Part shown: positions 1 through 10,800 of the stretch, one piece after another
Layout of the letters: the number at the start of each line of letters is the position of its first letter
Numbering within the stretch: position 1 is the first letter of the stretch
NCBI RefSeq assembly: GCF_014117265.1
Contig: NZ_CP059833.1
Coordinates: forward strand, 2,015,069-2,079,068
From: Corynebacterium hindlerae
Lineage (GTDB): Bacteria > Actinomycetota > Actinomycetes > Mycobacteriales > Mycobacteriaceae
Direction: 5' to 3'
Length of the DNA stretch: 64,000 nt
The notes under the pieces: generated by a model
What the model was told of the DNA's origin: nothing
Database searches by the model: none
Seen by the model: only the letters and a program-made list of their open reading frames with translations
Position numbers and translations under genes: made by a program

Positions 1-345
1 CTGTTTGCCCCGCCTCGCTGGCGACTGTCTGCGGGGACTCTCCAGGTCCTCCCGGAATTCGGGTTCACGCTCGTTTCCTCCACGCGGGGAATTCACAATC
101 TGGACAGCGGGGACTTCACCCAGACCCGAAACCTGTCCTTCGGTGAAGGCTACGGCGCGGCGAAGTGGTGGCGGCGAAACATCATCCGCGCGGTGGAGCG
201 TGGGGCGGCGCAGGGCAGGACGGTCCGCTTGTCAATCTCGGCGCGCAATCTCTCGGATAAAAAGACGGCCCGGGATTTTCTGGAGGGCGTCGATAAGGCG
301 CTGCGTCTCGGCCTCACCCCGCGCGACTACCGTGACTTCCGCTAG
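1..345 (+). CDS. 3' part of a DUF2334 / polysaccharide-deacetylase-like protein
   Basis: The window opens inside a gene read in frame 1 that ends with TAG at 343-345, leaving 114 residues. The visible part includes APPRW near the start, then FGFTLVSSTRGIHNL, and a basic end with LTPRDYRDF. The pattern resembles the C-terminal half of DUF2334 proteins, which are related to polysaccharide deacetylases and act on cell-surface sugars. I recognise the family only by resemblance; the catalytic N-terminal half is outside the window. The stop codon TAG forms the first three bases of the likely -10 box of the next gene. Confidence 0.6.
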   Translation: MFAPPRWRLSAGTLQVLPEFGFTLVSSTRGIHNLDSGDFTQTRNLSFGEGYGAAKWWRRNIIRAVERGAAQGRTVRLSISARNLSDKKTARDFLEGVDKALRLGLTPRDYRDFR

Positions 346-348
346 CCT
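343..348 (+). promoter_or_regulatory. -10 box for leaderless glutathione peroxidase mRNA
   Basis: TAGCCT fits the actinobacterial -10 pattern TANNNT and ends exactly 7 nt before the ATG at 356, so transcription would begin at the start codon. It overlaps the stop codon of the upstream gene. Confidence 0.5.
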
Positions 349-355
349 GGGCGGC

Positions 356-844
356 ATGAGCATCTATGACACCCCAGTAACCCTGTTGGACGGCACCGAA
401 ACCACCTTCAAAGATTGGGAAGGGCACCTGGTGCTGCTGGTCAATACCGCCAGCGAGTGCGGCCTGACCGGGCAATATGAGGGTTTGCAGCGACTTTTCG
501 ACGACTATATGATGCGAGGCCTTTTCGTCATTGGAATGCCCTGCAACCAATTCGGGGCGCAGGAGCCTGGCAGTGCTGAGGAGATTCAACAATTCTGCCA
601 GGCAAACTACGGGGTGACGTTCCCGATGCTGGCCAAGGCGGACGTCAATGGCGAGAATGCGCATCAGCTTTACCAGATCGTCAAAGAGACTCCTGATGCG
701 AAGGGGGAGGCCGGGGACGTGCAGTGGAACTTTGAAAAGTTTGTGATCTCGCCGTCAGGTGAGGTCATTGCTCGGTTCCGACCCAAGACCGACCCGGAAG
801 ATGATGAGGTTATTGATCTGATTGAGGAGAATTTGCCGATCTAA
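356..844 (+). CDS. Glutathione peroxidase family protein (thioredoxin/mycothiol-type peroxidase)
   Basis: 162 residues, normal for the single-domain family. It reduces hydrogen peroxide and organic peroxides in the cytoplasm. The active-site motif NTASECGLT puts the peroxidatic cysteine at residue 35; Gln65 (MPCNQFG) and Trp124 (VQWNFEKF) complete the catalytic set. Cys81 in FCQANYGVTFP is the usual resolving cysteine, so the partner is probably thioredoxin or mycoredoxin, not glutathione, which corynebacteria lack. The reading frame is open further upstream, but the ATG at 356 is chosen because homologous sequence starts at MSIYDTPVTLLDG and a TANNNT box lies 7 nt before it. It precedes the pilus locus and does not appear to be part of it. 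Confidence 0.9.
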   Translation: MSIYDTPVTLLDGTETTFKDWEGHLVLLVNTASECGLTGQYEGLQRLFDDYMMRGLFVIGMPCNQFGAQEPGSAEEIQQFCQANYGVTFPMLAKADVNGENAHQLYQIVKETPDAKGEAGDVQWNFEKFVISPSGEVIARFRPKTDPEDDEVIDLIEENLPI

Positions 845-1028
845 AAGAAAAGTCCGGTTGAGGGAAATAGAAGCTAAACAAAAGCATAGCTAAGACTGTA
901 AAAATAATAAGTTGATAAGATGGATATCTATTGCATTGATTGTGCAGCTAAAGTGTTGATAGGTCATGCTCTTTATCGCCCATTCAAAGGTAAGGAGCAG
1001 TACTAACCGTTCCTACAGTGGGGTAAAG
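845..1028 (+). promoter_or_regulatory. AT-rich region upstream of the pilus operon
   Basis: This stretch, especially 845-965, is strikingly AT-rich (runs such as GTAAAAATAATAAGTTGATAA) compared with both flanks. It must hold the promoter of the pilin cluster. I see several TA-rich -10 candidates but cannot choose one. No gene is visible in it. Confidence 0.45.
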
Positions 1029-2528
1029 ATGTCAACCTTTTCACAGCGCATCGCCGCCGTCATTGCGGCCGGTGCCTTAGCTTTCGGCGGTACCTTCGCC
1101 GCTATGCCTAGTGCCGGGGCACAAGCCGGTACCGAAACAACTCCGGCTCCAGCGCCGGCCGCCCCGACCGGCGAAATCGATCCCAAAGCTCAAGTAACCC
1201 TGACGATTAAGAAGTACTTGGGTGAAATTGGCGATACGAGCAACGGCCTCGATGGGGCCCAATTCAAGATCGAAAAGCTCAACGATGTTGACCTGACCAC
1301 CCAAGCAGGGTGGGAAAAGCTGGCGGGTCTGACCGCAGCGACCGCTAACGACGTCACGGAGATCAAGACCGTGACCACAGCAAACGGTGGTACCGCGACC
1401 GTATCCACGGCGGATACCCCTAACTTTACGGTCGGTGCCTACAAGATCACGGAACTTAACCGTGCTGGCTACACCACCGCCGCACCATTCCTCATCACCC
1501 TCCCCTACAACGATGCGCAATCCGGTAATTGGAATTACACGCGGGAGGTTGCCCCTAAGAACCAGAATGTTCAGCCGAACAAGCAGGTGGACGATTCCAA
1601 GGGCGCACTCGGCGGAACCCTGACCTACACCGTGAATGCCCCTGTTCCTGCTGGGGCAATGGATCGCTTCATCATCACAGATAAGCTGGTTGACAACCTG
1701 CAGCTGACCTCTCAGTCAATTGTTGTCGGCACCACCGGCAAGTCGACTGTGGCGCTCGCTTCTCCGGGGGATTACACCCTCTCTGAGGACAACAACACCG
1801 TCACCGTTACCTTCACCCGCGAAGGTATGAACAAGCTCCAGGAAGCGCGTAAGGATGATCCGACTCTGCAGGTCACTGTGAAGTTCGACGCCAAGGTAGT
1901 GAGCATCCCCACCGACGGCAAGATCAACAACACCGCCACCATCTCTCTTCCTAATGGTGCGGAAGTAACCACGGACGTTCCGGCGGATACTGATCCGAAC
2001 ACTCCCGATGGCCCTACCTCCACCACCTTCGGTGACCTGACCATCACCAAGACCGGTAGCGACAACAAGGCAGAACTCGACGGGGCAACCTTCCAGATCT
2101 ACCAGTGCCAAAAGCAAGAGGATTCGACTTGGCAGCTGCTGGGTCAGCCCCTCACGGTATCCCGAGATCAGCAAGCCTCAGACCTGAAGGACACCATTGA
2201 AACCACTGGTGGCACTGCCGAAGCAAAGGCATACGGTCTTCCTGCATCCTCCTTCTCCGGTGGCGCTACGGGTGTAGTAGCAAACCAGTACTGTGTGCTG
2301 GAAACCAAGGCACCAAAGGGGTACGTCCGTAACCCAGACCCACAGCCTGTCAACTATGAACCGACTAGCCGTGCTTTCACCGCCACGGTGAACAACGCGA
2401 AAGACTCCATCATCGGTCAGCTCCCAGCCACCGGTGCCTGGGGAATTGTGTTGGTGTTCTTGGTCGGTATCGCGCTGCTTGCCCGCGGCCTGTACACCTC
2501 CTACAAAGACAACAAGCAGTCTGCGTAA
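1029..2528 (+). CDS. Spa-type major (backbone) pilin with LPATG sorting signal
   Basis: 499 residues. Order: signal peptide (about 1-32, ending AGAQA), immunoglobulin-like pilin domains, then cell-wall sorting signal LPATG (465-469), hydrophobic segment and positive tail. The pilin motif WNYTREVAPK puts the cross-linking lysine at 177, in the same spacing as WxxxVxVYPK of C. diphtheriae SpaA. The E-box YCVLETKAPKGY has its glutamate at 425. Cys360 and Cys422 are spaced like the disulfide of SpaA's third domain. Together these mark the shaft subunit polymerised by a class C sortase through lysine 177. The ATG at 1029 is preferred over an upstream in-frame start at 966 because the signal peptide begins there. 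It is first in a tightly packed five-gene pilus operon. Which of the SpaA/SpaD/SpaH types it is closest to cannot be settled by eye. Confidence 0.9.
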   Translation: MSTFSQRIAAVIAAGALAFGGTFAAMPSAGAQAGTETTPAPAPAAPTGEIDPKAQVTLTIKKYLGEIGDTSNGLDGAQFKIEKLNDVDLTTQAGWEKLAGLTAATANDVTEIKTVTTANGGTATVSTADTPNFTVGAYKITELNRAGYTTAAPFLITLPYNDAQSGNWNYTREVAPKNQNVQPNKQVDDSKGALGGTLTYTVNAPVPAGAMDRFIITDKLVDNLQLTSQSIVVGTTGKSTVALASPGDYTLSEDNNTVTVTFTREGMNKLQEARKDDPTLQVTVKFDAKVVSIPTDGKINNTATISLPNGAEVTTDVPADTDPNTPDGPTSTTFGDLTITKTGSDNKAELDGATFQIYQCQKQEDSTWQLLGQPLTVSRDQQASDLKDTIETTGGTAEAKAYGLPASSFSGGATGVVANQYCVLETKAPKGYVRNPDPQPVNYEPTSRAFTATVNNAKDSIIGQLPATGAWGIVLVFLVGIALLARGLYTSYKDNKQSA

Positions 2529-2589
2529 GTTGACCTAACTGGGGACCGAAGTGTTCCCAAAAAGGGTCCTGGAAAAAGAATGGATAGCA

Positions 2590-3489
2590 ATGAGTAGCCA
2601 CAGCAGGTCGAAAACCCCTGTGGTTACTTTGCACTCATCTCAAGGTGGGGTGAAAAAACGTCGCAACCCGCGTTCGATTATCTACTTGCTCCTCGCGGTG
2701 ATCGTGTTGCTTTCCCCCGTCGTGCTCACGCACTGGAAGAACGTAGAGCAACACCGCATCGCGGAGCAGTACTCAAAGCACGTTACCGAGCTTTCGTCAC
2801 AGGAACGCGACGCGATGTTGGCCGCTGCGCATGATTACAACCGGAGCCTTCCCCCGTTCGGGTCCCCGGACCCGTGGGTCAACGGCGTGGACAAAACCAC
2901 CCCTGGATACCAAGACTACGAACAGCAGCTGAATGTCGGCGGCATTCTCGCGCGCATCAGGATTCCCGCGGTAGGTATTGACCTGCCCGTTTATCACGGC
3001 ACGGATAACTCGACACTGTCACACGGCGTCGGGCACCTATATGGAACGGCTCTCCCCGTCGGTGGCGAAGGGACCCATGCGGTGCTCACCGGACACACAG
3101 GTCTGGCGACGCTCACCATGTTCGACAACCTCACCCACATGAAGATGCACGACACCTTCCTTGTGGAAGTGGCAGGGGAGACCCTCGCCTATGAGGTGGA
3201 CCAGATTTCCGTCGTTCTGCCAGCAGACGTAGAAAACATCAAGCCGGAAGCCGATAAGGACCTTGTCACACTCATCACCTGTACTCCCTATGGCATTAAC
3301 TCCCACAGGTTATTAGTACGGGGACACCGGACCGCAGTGCCGTCAGCGGAATTGAAGCAAGAATATCGCAGCCCATGGCAACCGTGGATGATCGCAGCGA
3401 TCATTATTTCGCTGCTGGTACTGCTGTACCTCCTCTGGCTGATGTGGATGTTGCGCCGTCGTAAGAAGCGTCAGGAACAAAACCAATGA
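2590..3489 (+). CDS. Class C pilus-assembly sortase
   Basis: 299 residues with an N-terminal membrane segment (about 29-47) and a second at the C terminus (about 266-287), the usual layout of pilin polymerases. Catalytic residues are visible: His169 (LTGHTG), Cys231 (TLITCTPYG) and Arg240 (SHRLLVRGHR). A DPW motif at 94-96 is the class C lid that covers the active site. It should cut the pilin sorting signal between Thr and Gly and join it to the pilin-motif lysine of the next subunit. A GTG at 2551 is a possible longer start; ATG 2590 gives a more usual cytoplasmic tail. Its stop overlaps the next gene (ATGA), suggesting translational coupling with the base pilin. Confidence 0.9.
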   Translation: MSSHSRSKTPVVTLHSSQGGVKKRRNPRSIIYLLLAVIVLLSPVVLTHWKNVEQHRIAEQYSKHVTELSSQERDAMLAAAHDYNRSLPPFGSPDPWVNGVDKTTPGYQDYEQQLNVGGILARIRIPAVGIDLPVYHGTDNSTLSHGVGHLYGTALPVGGEGTHAVLTGHTGLATLTMFDNLTHMKMHDTFLVEVAGETLAYEVDQISVVLPADVENIKPEADKDLVTLITCTPYGINSHRLLVRGHRTAVPSAELKQEYRSPWQPWMIAAIIISLLVLLYLLWLMWMLRRRKKRQEQNQ

Positions 3490-4820
3490 GTCGTCGATTA
3501 GCGTGCTTCTTTGCGTTGGTCTTTGCGTTGCTTGGGGCAGCCCCCGCCATCGCGCAGGGAAACTACACCCTGACCGTCGTGAAAACGGACGGCATCGGCC
3601 AAGAGTACGGCGCCCCGGTATCAGGCGTGCCTTTTCAGATTAACCAGCTGCTCGACATGCCGCCGACACAGCAGGCACAGCTGGCGGAGATGGCGCAACA
3701 GAACATTGCCGTGCTTACCGACGACTCCCCCCACCCTATGGGGCCAGCCACAACTGTAGTTACTAACTCCGAGGGCGTGGCCCGCTTCGTTGGCCTGGCA
3801 CCAGGTGTTTATCTGGTGCGGGAGCAACCATATCGGGTGGGAAACGTTGACTATATCGAAGCCACCCCGTTTTTGGTATCTGTCCCCGCGATTGGGGAGC
3901 GGGCAACCAACGACGTGGTCATTCGGCCGAAGAATCAACCATTGCCGGTATACAAAGAAACTGACAAATTCTGCGTCACCGAGAATGATCCCGCACGATT
4001 GCAGGTAGTAACTGGTGTTCCGGCACCAGATCGGGATGGAGTGCTGCACCAGTACGCAATCGTGGACCCTATTGATCCGCGGATGAAGTACCTCGGCAAC
4101 CTGGAAGTGAAGATCCAAGGTCAGCAAGATCTTCTACTTGTAGTAGACACTGATTACTCCTTTGCCTTCGATGACACAACTAACTCAGTCCTCGTCCAGT
4201 TCACCGAGGCCGGTTTGGCTAAGCTCGCAGCGGCCCGCAGTGACCACCCGGAAACCCGAGTGATCACTAGCTTTGACGCCACAGTGCACGATTGGGTGGC
4301 CGTAGGGGAAGTCGTCCCCAACACCGCCTACCTAATCCCCGACGGATGGGGATTTGACCTTAAGCCTCAGGCGTTTCGGCCGATTTGGTGGGTGACACCT
4401 ACCGAAACCGCCCCGGTTCGGCCGACCTTGACCTTCCAGCAAGCGCTGTTCCCACTGCCGGATAAGAAGGTGGATAGCCTCTCTGGCCTGGACAGCGTGG
4501 CCATTCCTTCCAACCCCGTAGCAATTTGTAAATGCCTCCCAGGCCAAGTACCGCCGCCGTTCCCTGGCATTCCCGGCGGGCCCGCACTGCCGATTACTCC
4601 ACGCCCCGCCGAGCCGGGTAGTTCCGTCGCACAGCCACCTGCCACCACTCCTTCCCAGGCTGACCGGCAGCCACTTTTGCCACGCCTAGGCCTGGCATTG
4701 ACAGGAGCCAATGTGCTGTGGGCAATCGTCAGTGCGGCCCTGTTAGCAATCGCCGGTTGGGCGCTATTCCTACTGGGGAAACGCAAAAGAGAACGTAGCG
4801 ACGCGGAGGAACGTTCATGA
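3486..4820 (+). CDS. Spa-type minor/base pilin with LALTG sorting signal
   Basis: 444 residues: signal peptide (1-23, cut near AIAQ), pilin-like Ig domains, a proline-rich stalk (about 354-390), the sorting signal LALTG (403-407), a transmembrane helix and a basic tail. LAFTG/LALTG variants are typical of C. diphtheriae base pilins (SpaB, SpaE, SpaG), which end polymerisation and are handed to the housekeeping sortase for wall anchoring. An E-box-like YLVREQPY lies around residue 113. It overlaps the upstream sortase and the downstream tip gene by 4 bp each (ATGA), so the three are almost certainly co-translated. The proline-rich stretch probably spans the cell wall. Confidence 0.85.
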   Translation: MSRRLACFFALVFALLGAAPAIAQGNYTLTVVKTDGIGQEYGAPVSGVPFQINQLLDMPPTQQAQLAEMAQQNIAVLTDDSPHPMGPATTVVTNSEGVARFVGLAPGVYLVREQPYRVGNVDYIEATPFLVSVPAIGERATNDVVIRPKNQPLPVYKETDKFCVTENDPARLQVVTGVPAPDRDGVLHQYAIVDPIDPRMKYLGNLEVKIQGQQDLLLVVDTDYSFAFDDTTNSVLVQFTEAGLAKLAAARSDHPETRVITSFDATVHDWVAVGEVVPNTAYLIPDGWGFDLKPQAFRPIWWVTPTETAPVRPTLTFQQALFPLPDKKVDSLSGLDSVAIPSNPVAICKCLPGQVPPPFPGIPGGPALPITPRPAEPGSSVAQPPATTPSQADRQPLLPRLGLALTGANVLWAIVSAALLAIAGWALFLLGKRKRERSDAEERS

Positions 4821-4858
4821 CCACCAGAGCAACACGGACACAGCAGAAAGGAAAGACC

Positions 4859-7800
4859 ATGACCACACGCACTCGGATCAACGCCTTCCTCGCAATAGTG
4901 CTGTGTACCTTGGCCATGGCTGGTTTCCCCGTCGTAGCGGACCGCCTACCACAAGCGGAAGCCGTGACACCGGCAACTCCGCCGAGCAATCAAAGCTGGA
5001 GCAGCTCAGCATGGAAATACAAAGATTGTTCCTTCCGCAAGTCCGCAGGAGATGCGACAGCAGAAGCATTTTCAGATGAACTGTGCTGGATTGATCAAAA
5101 GGAAGCACTTGGCTTGGGTTCTACGCCCAAGCAGGTCACCAAGGATCTGGGGCGTTACACGCTGACCTACATGCTCTCGCAAGTGGGGGAGCAGCCTGCT
5201 TCCCAAACTGGCCGAATTGCTGTGGGAACCACGGCAAGTACGGCATTGGCGCCTGGAGTGACCACGGGTTTTGCCTATGTGGACGATTCTTCACTGTTCG
5301 GAAACACCATCAACGGTGTGAGCTACTTTGTGCCAGAATCAGGTGATAGCAACCGTCCGGTGATCAAAACCAATCATGACGCGACATGGTCCCGCAAGTT
5401 CCGTTTTGTGTACGACCAGATTAAGCTCATTGACAAAGCTACGGGACAGCAGGTTCCCAACCCTAGATTCATGGTTGCTGATGCGCAGCAAACCGCCCGT
5501 GGTACTGGTTCAGAAGTTTTGACCGTCCACGAACCGAGTGAGGAAGTGTTTGCAGGCCCGGTAGCACGCTTTACTCCAGCATTAAAAAACTATTCGCCTG
5601 CGTGTTCCGTAGAAACCAATCAGGAAAACACCTTTGGGCCAGTTCCAGATCCGAAGTGGTATGCCCGGCACAATATCGGCCCGGCAGATTTTGGCTGCCT
5701 GGAATGGAGCGGCCTGGTGCTGTCGAGCAATTCCCAGAAAGCCGGCATGTATCTGGTGTCAGTGCCGAACGCGACGCGCATCGAAGTGTCAACCTACTCC
5801 TGGTCCACGCAGGCTTTTGCCCTGGCATTGGATTTTGGCCGCATGCGCGGCAACGTTGCGGCGGATACCCAGCAGGAGAAACTGGCAACGGGTCAGGAAA
5901 CCAGCTTTGATTTCACCATGGGAGTGCGTGCCGGAAACGCCACTATCCCGGCGCCATGGCAGGGGCCGGATACCTACACTCAGGTCACCCGGTCGTTAAA
6001 CATGGATGCCAAAAATGGCTTGAGTTCGCTCGACCCGCAGGTGTTTGCTTCTACCGCTTCTGGTTCCCAGGCTGACCAGGTTTTCAACCGCTACGACACG
6101 GTGTGGACGTGTACCATCCCGGGGCGCACTGACACCATTAAAACCGGTTCAGTTCCAGCTGGATACAAACTCACCAATGATCCGGCGACTAAGAAATCGG
6201 AATTAATAGCTGATAACCCGGACAACAAGCCGATCACCTGTACTGTGAACTGGACTCCAAAGTTTATTCCGGCAACGCTTACTTTGGGGAAGATCCGCGA
6301 AGGATCAGCTTCTTCGTATAACGAGTTTGTAGACAAAACTTTCGAGATTTCCTACAGCTGTGTTCCGCCCCATCATGGATCTAAAACCGATCAACAGGCT
6401 AGTGATGAATTCACCAAGGCCTATCCCACTGTCAAACTGACGGATACTAAAAAGTTGAAGTCCGGTGACACCGTCGATATTGCTGGATTGCCGTCGGGAG
6501 CTATTTGTAACATCACGGAGGCGGAGTCCGCGAAACCCGCCCCAGATTCTGGTGTCGATCACGCCTTGTCCTGGGCTGGTGGCTCCGAGCTCGCCCCATC
6601 TGCCGGTGCTACGCTACCTGCACGAACCGTCACCTTGGTCCCGCTAGGCACAGGGGCCACAAGTAATTCTGTTCGGGCTACAAACAAGTACACTGCCCAC
6701 ACTGGCACGGTCAATTTGTCTAAGACGGTGTTGGGAGATCCAGTTGGTTCTGTTATCATCGGGCCACGGACCTACAATTTTGACATTAACTGTCCGGATG
6801 CCAATTTCAGGAAGACCGTTGAACTCACCCTGAATGGGACGAATTCACTAAGCGGAACGACGACACTTAACGGGGTGCCAACGGGGCGCAATTGCACAAT
6901 CACCCCGTTGACAGGTTTGAGCGATAAAGAACGGCAAACCGTAAAGTTTGACAAGCGCGTCCTCAACGTGGGAGCGAACGCCGATGTCCAACCAAACTCT
7001 TTCGATGCATATCCATTTACAATCCCGGATTACCCATCCGGAGGTGCCCCGACGAGTATCAACATTGACATCACTACGACTTATTCGTGGAAGACTGTTC
7101 CGCTGACGGTGTCGAAGCATGTTACCGGTCCGGCTGCTGAAAAAGCCACCGGAGAATACCCCGCGTTTTCCGTCAACTATGAGTGCGCTGTGCCCGGAGA
7201 TGCCAGCTCGAACAAGTCCGGAGTGGTGGAGCTTCCAGCGGACGGAACTGCGGTGACAATCCCAGAGATTCGTGTCGGCGCTGAATGCCGAGTGTGGGAA
7301 CCTCCCCTTGCTGCTGGACAGCAGGTCGATTTGAGCAAAACCAGAGTTGCTGGTTCCAAACTGGATGGCACAGAAACCGTCCTGGATAACGCGGAAGCTC
7401 AAAGCACGGCAGTTATCACGGCCGTTGATTCTGCTGACCCGAACCAAAACAAGGTTGTGGTTACTAACGCGTTCCGGAACAAGCTGGGGACCGTAGATGT
7501 AACTAAAATAGTAAACGCAGCGGGACTCACTACGGAGCTGCCTGCTAGCTACGACCTCGGTTTTGACTGTGGTGCGCGTTCTGTAGAGGTCGCGGGCAAC
7601 GTGCGTTCTGTTGCGCTGCGTGGCACGGTGAATGTCTCGCCTAATGGAACCCGCACGCTCTCCTTTAAGGACTCGGATGCCGAACTTGCCAAAGCTGTCA
7701 ACGACGCCGCTGGAAATATGCAGGTGCCGTATGGAAATACTTGCACCTTTAGTGAGACACGGCCGGAACTGACCACCACCGGCATTCTCTGGAGCACCGA

Positions 7801-10800
7801 CGTCAATTCAGTGAAAGTTACGGTCTCGGGCCCTACTCAAACCGCGACTGTCACGAACACCTACACCGCATCAGGTGATGGCTTGACAATCACGCGCGTT
7901 GTGGCGGCGAACCCGCAGATGGCCGGGACGTTGAGCTACCAGCTGAGCTGCACCAACAACGGTCAGCCACTGGTGCTTCCTGGTGACGGCGCATTCCAGC
8001 TTGCCGACGGCGAAAACAAGCAATTCTCAGCCACAGACATTCCTGCTGGTTCTGAATGCTCGTTGAAGGCAGATACATACATGCCCGCGGACAAGACGCG
8101 GACCGTGGACGGGGTAACCTTCCCAATTCGATGGACGTGGGAGGCAACCTTCCCGGAAAATGCTTTAGGAACAGAAGCTACTCTCTCGGGTGATAGTGAC
8201 TCTACTTCTCTTTCGGTGCCGTCGATCGTGGTTGGGGATAAGTCGGTAGTGACAATTACCAGTTCGTATGACTACGTGTGGACCACATATTCTGCAGAGA
8301 AACAGGTGGCGTTTCCTGGACCGTCGTTGATTTCAGAAGAACGCCAGCGTGTGGCTAAAGACCGTGAATTCGTCGTTCATTTCCCGTGCGTAGCACCGTA
8401 TGGGGAAACTGGCAATCGCGCTGCGACCCTGGTGGATGGCAAAGTGACCTTCACTTCCCGTGGAATACCGGTTGGTTCAAAATGTACTGCATACGAAGAA
8501 ACAGCCTTCACGCCTGCTGGCGTTGATCTGACACAAGAGGTCTCGTTTAATGGTTCGCCGTATGTTTCTGCATTGGATCAGAAGGCTACCTACATCATTA
8601 AGGATAGTGCTGCGAACAATAAGTTCACTTTCCGTAATTCCTACAAGCGTCGCACAACCAGTGTTGAGCTGAACAAGATCGCTAACACCCCGATCGACCT
8701 CAAGGCATACGAGAATCAATTCCACACCCACGCGTTCACGATGACCTGTGTGGATCCTCTGGTGGAATCGCGTCCAGCGCTGACAACCTTTAATGGCTCA
8801 ATTCAAGGCGAGGGCCAGTGGGTAGTGGAAGGCGTGCCCGTGGGCGCGGAGTGCCAAATCACCGGCGATAACTTCGGCCGTCTTGATTTGAAAGAGACCT
8901 CGGATGGTCGTGATTTGCAGACGCATCTTCGTCCAAACAGCGTGGACTGGGACTTAACGCGCAACGACGCTACGTCGCTTCACGACGACAAGCTGCCCAA
9001 TGACACAACCACCTCAATGTTCTTCGCCACTGAGGATGGAAGTAACGTAGTTAATCTGACCAATAACTACGAGATCATCCCGGCCAAGCTCGATTTCTCC
9101 AAGAAGATCACCGCCGCAAACCAGGCTGAGCTTGATGAGGTCACCAAGGGTGGCGCCGTGGAGTTTTCCTACCGATGTGAGGGAGTGGGATACACCAAGG
9201 GCGTGATCGGCCCGAAGCTGGGAAGCAACCTTGATGTGATGTTGCCAAACAAGATCACGGTGGATCAGTTCACGGAAACGGTGAGCAATCCAGACGGTAC
9301 GGTGTCCAAGGTTTACCGCCCGAACTTTGACTTGGTGGTGTCTTCCGGTGCACTTTGTACGTTTACGGAAGTAGGCGCGAGCACCGATGCCGTTGGGTTC
9401 ACCAAAGCTGTTTCCATCAATGGCGAGCAGGGAACGTCGCTGGAACAGCGGATTGTGGAAAACTCTGATCAACTGCAAGCTTTCAATTTCGACAACAACT
9501 ATTCCCGAAAGATGGTGCCAGTCCGTTTGGTTGCCCTGAAAGAGGGTTTCCTTGATGGAGTTTCTCCTGAGGGATACCACCTGAACGTCAAGTGCGATGA
9601 TGGTCGGCAGACGACGGCAGAAGTGGTGCAAACATTGAATCAAGCGCAAACGACGGTATCGGTTACTGACGCGACACCACCTGTTGCTGGTCAGATCGTT
9701 AATCTTCCCGCGGGTTCTTCCTGTTCCTTGACGGTTTCCGGAGCGTCGTTAGCGGCGCTGCCCACGCTAGAAGTGACCCAGGGAACTCGTACCCCGTTCA
9801 TTCAGTTTGGTGATTGGGTAGGTCATAAAAAGTCAGATACCAACCCAACGGTGAGCAACCCTAATATTGCTCCTGCTGATGTCACAGCAGCCATGAAACA
9901 GTACGAGCACAAGTTCGTCGTGCCTTCTGATGCTGTCACTACCGCTGATGGCGAAGTGATGACGGTCGCTGCGGATGTTTATTACCCGCAAGACACCGTG
10001 GATGTGACGTTCACCAAGGAGATGGCTGGTTCGCCCGAGGGAACTCCTTCCTTCGAATTCTCCACAAACTGTATTGCTGGCAACAGCTTTACTCTCAGCG
10101 CTGGTAACTCGGTCAAGCTGCCCAATGTTCCGGTAACTAAGACCTGCTCCTTCACTGAAATCAATGACTCGCTGGACAACGCGCAGCCGATCCTGGAGGT
10201 GACTTCTCATGGGGACAGGTTGGGCAATATTCAGGTGAGTAACGCCTTTACCGAACAGGACACCGCGGAACTACACAGTGTTTCTGCGGCGGTGCTGCCG
10301 GTAACTTCTGCCACCGACACCTCCTCCGGTGGGGCGCCATGGTCCTTGGTTGCAACTAACAAGTACCCTGCGCTAAAGATCACCAAGCGTATCGCTGGCG
10401 CGCCGATCAGCTCGGTGACGGGTGCAGTTGCCGATATGGCCTTGATCCCGCACACGCAGGATTCCATGGAATTCACCTACACTGTGGAAAATAAGGGTGC
10501 GATCGACCTAACTAAGCTCAGTTTCGTCGAACCTGGGCTAGCCGGGCGTACCGTGATCCAGCCTGACGGCACGGAGGTCACCATTGACGCCGAAGGCAAC
10601 ATTCCGTCTGAGGTGTGTACGCTGAGTGGCACTGACCTCAACTCCGGTGCAACAGCTACCTGTACCTTCACGGTGAAGATCACGGAGCCTCATGACCAAA
10701 ACTTCACCTACAAGCCGTCCGATGGAAAAGTCACCGTCACTGGCACTGCTTCTGCCGGGGTGATAACAGCTTCCGATTCATTCGGTGCGTTCCGCCCAAT

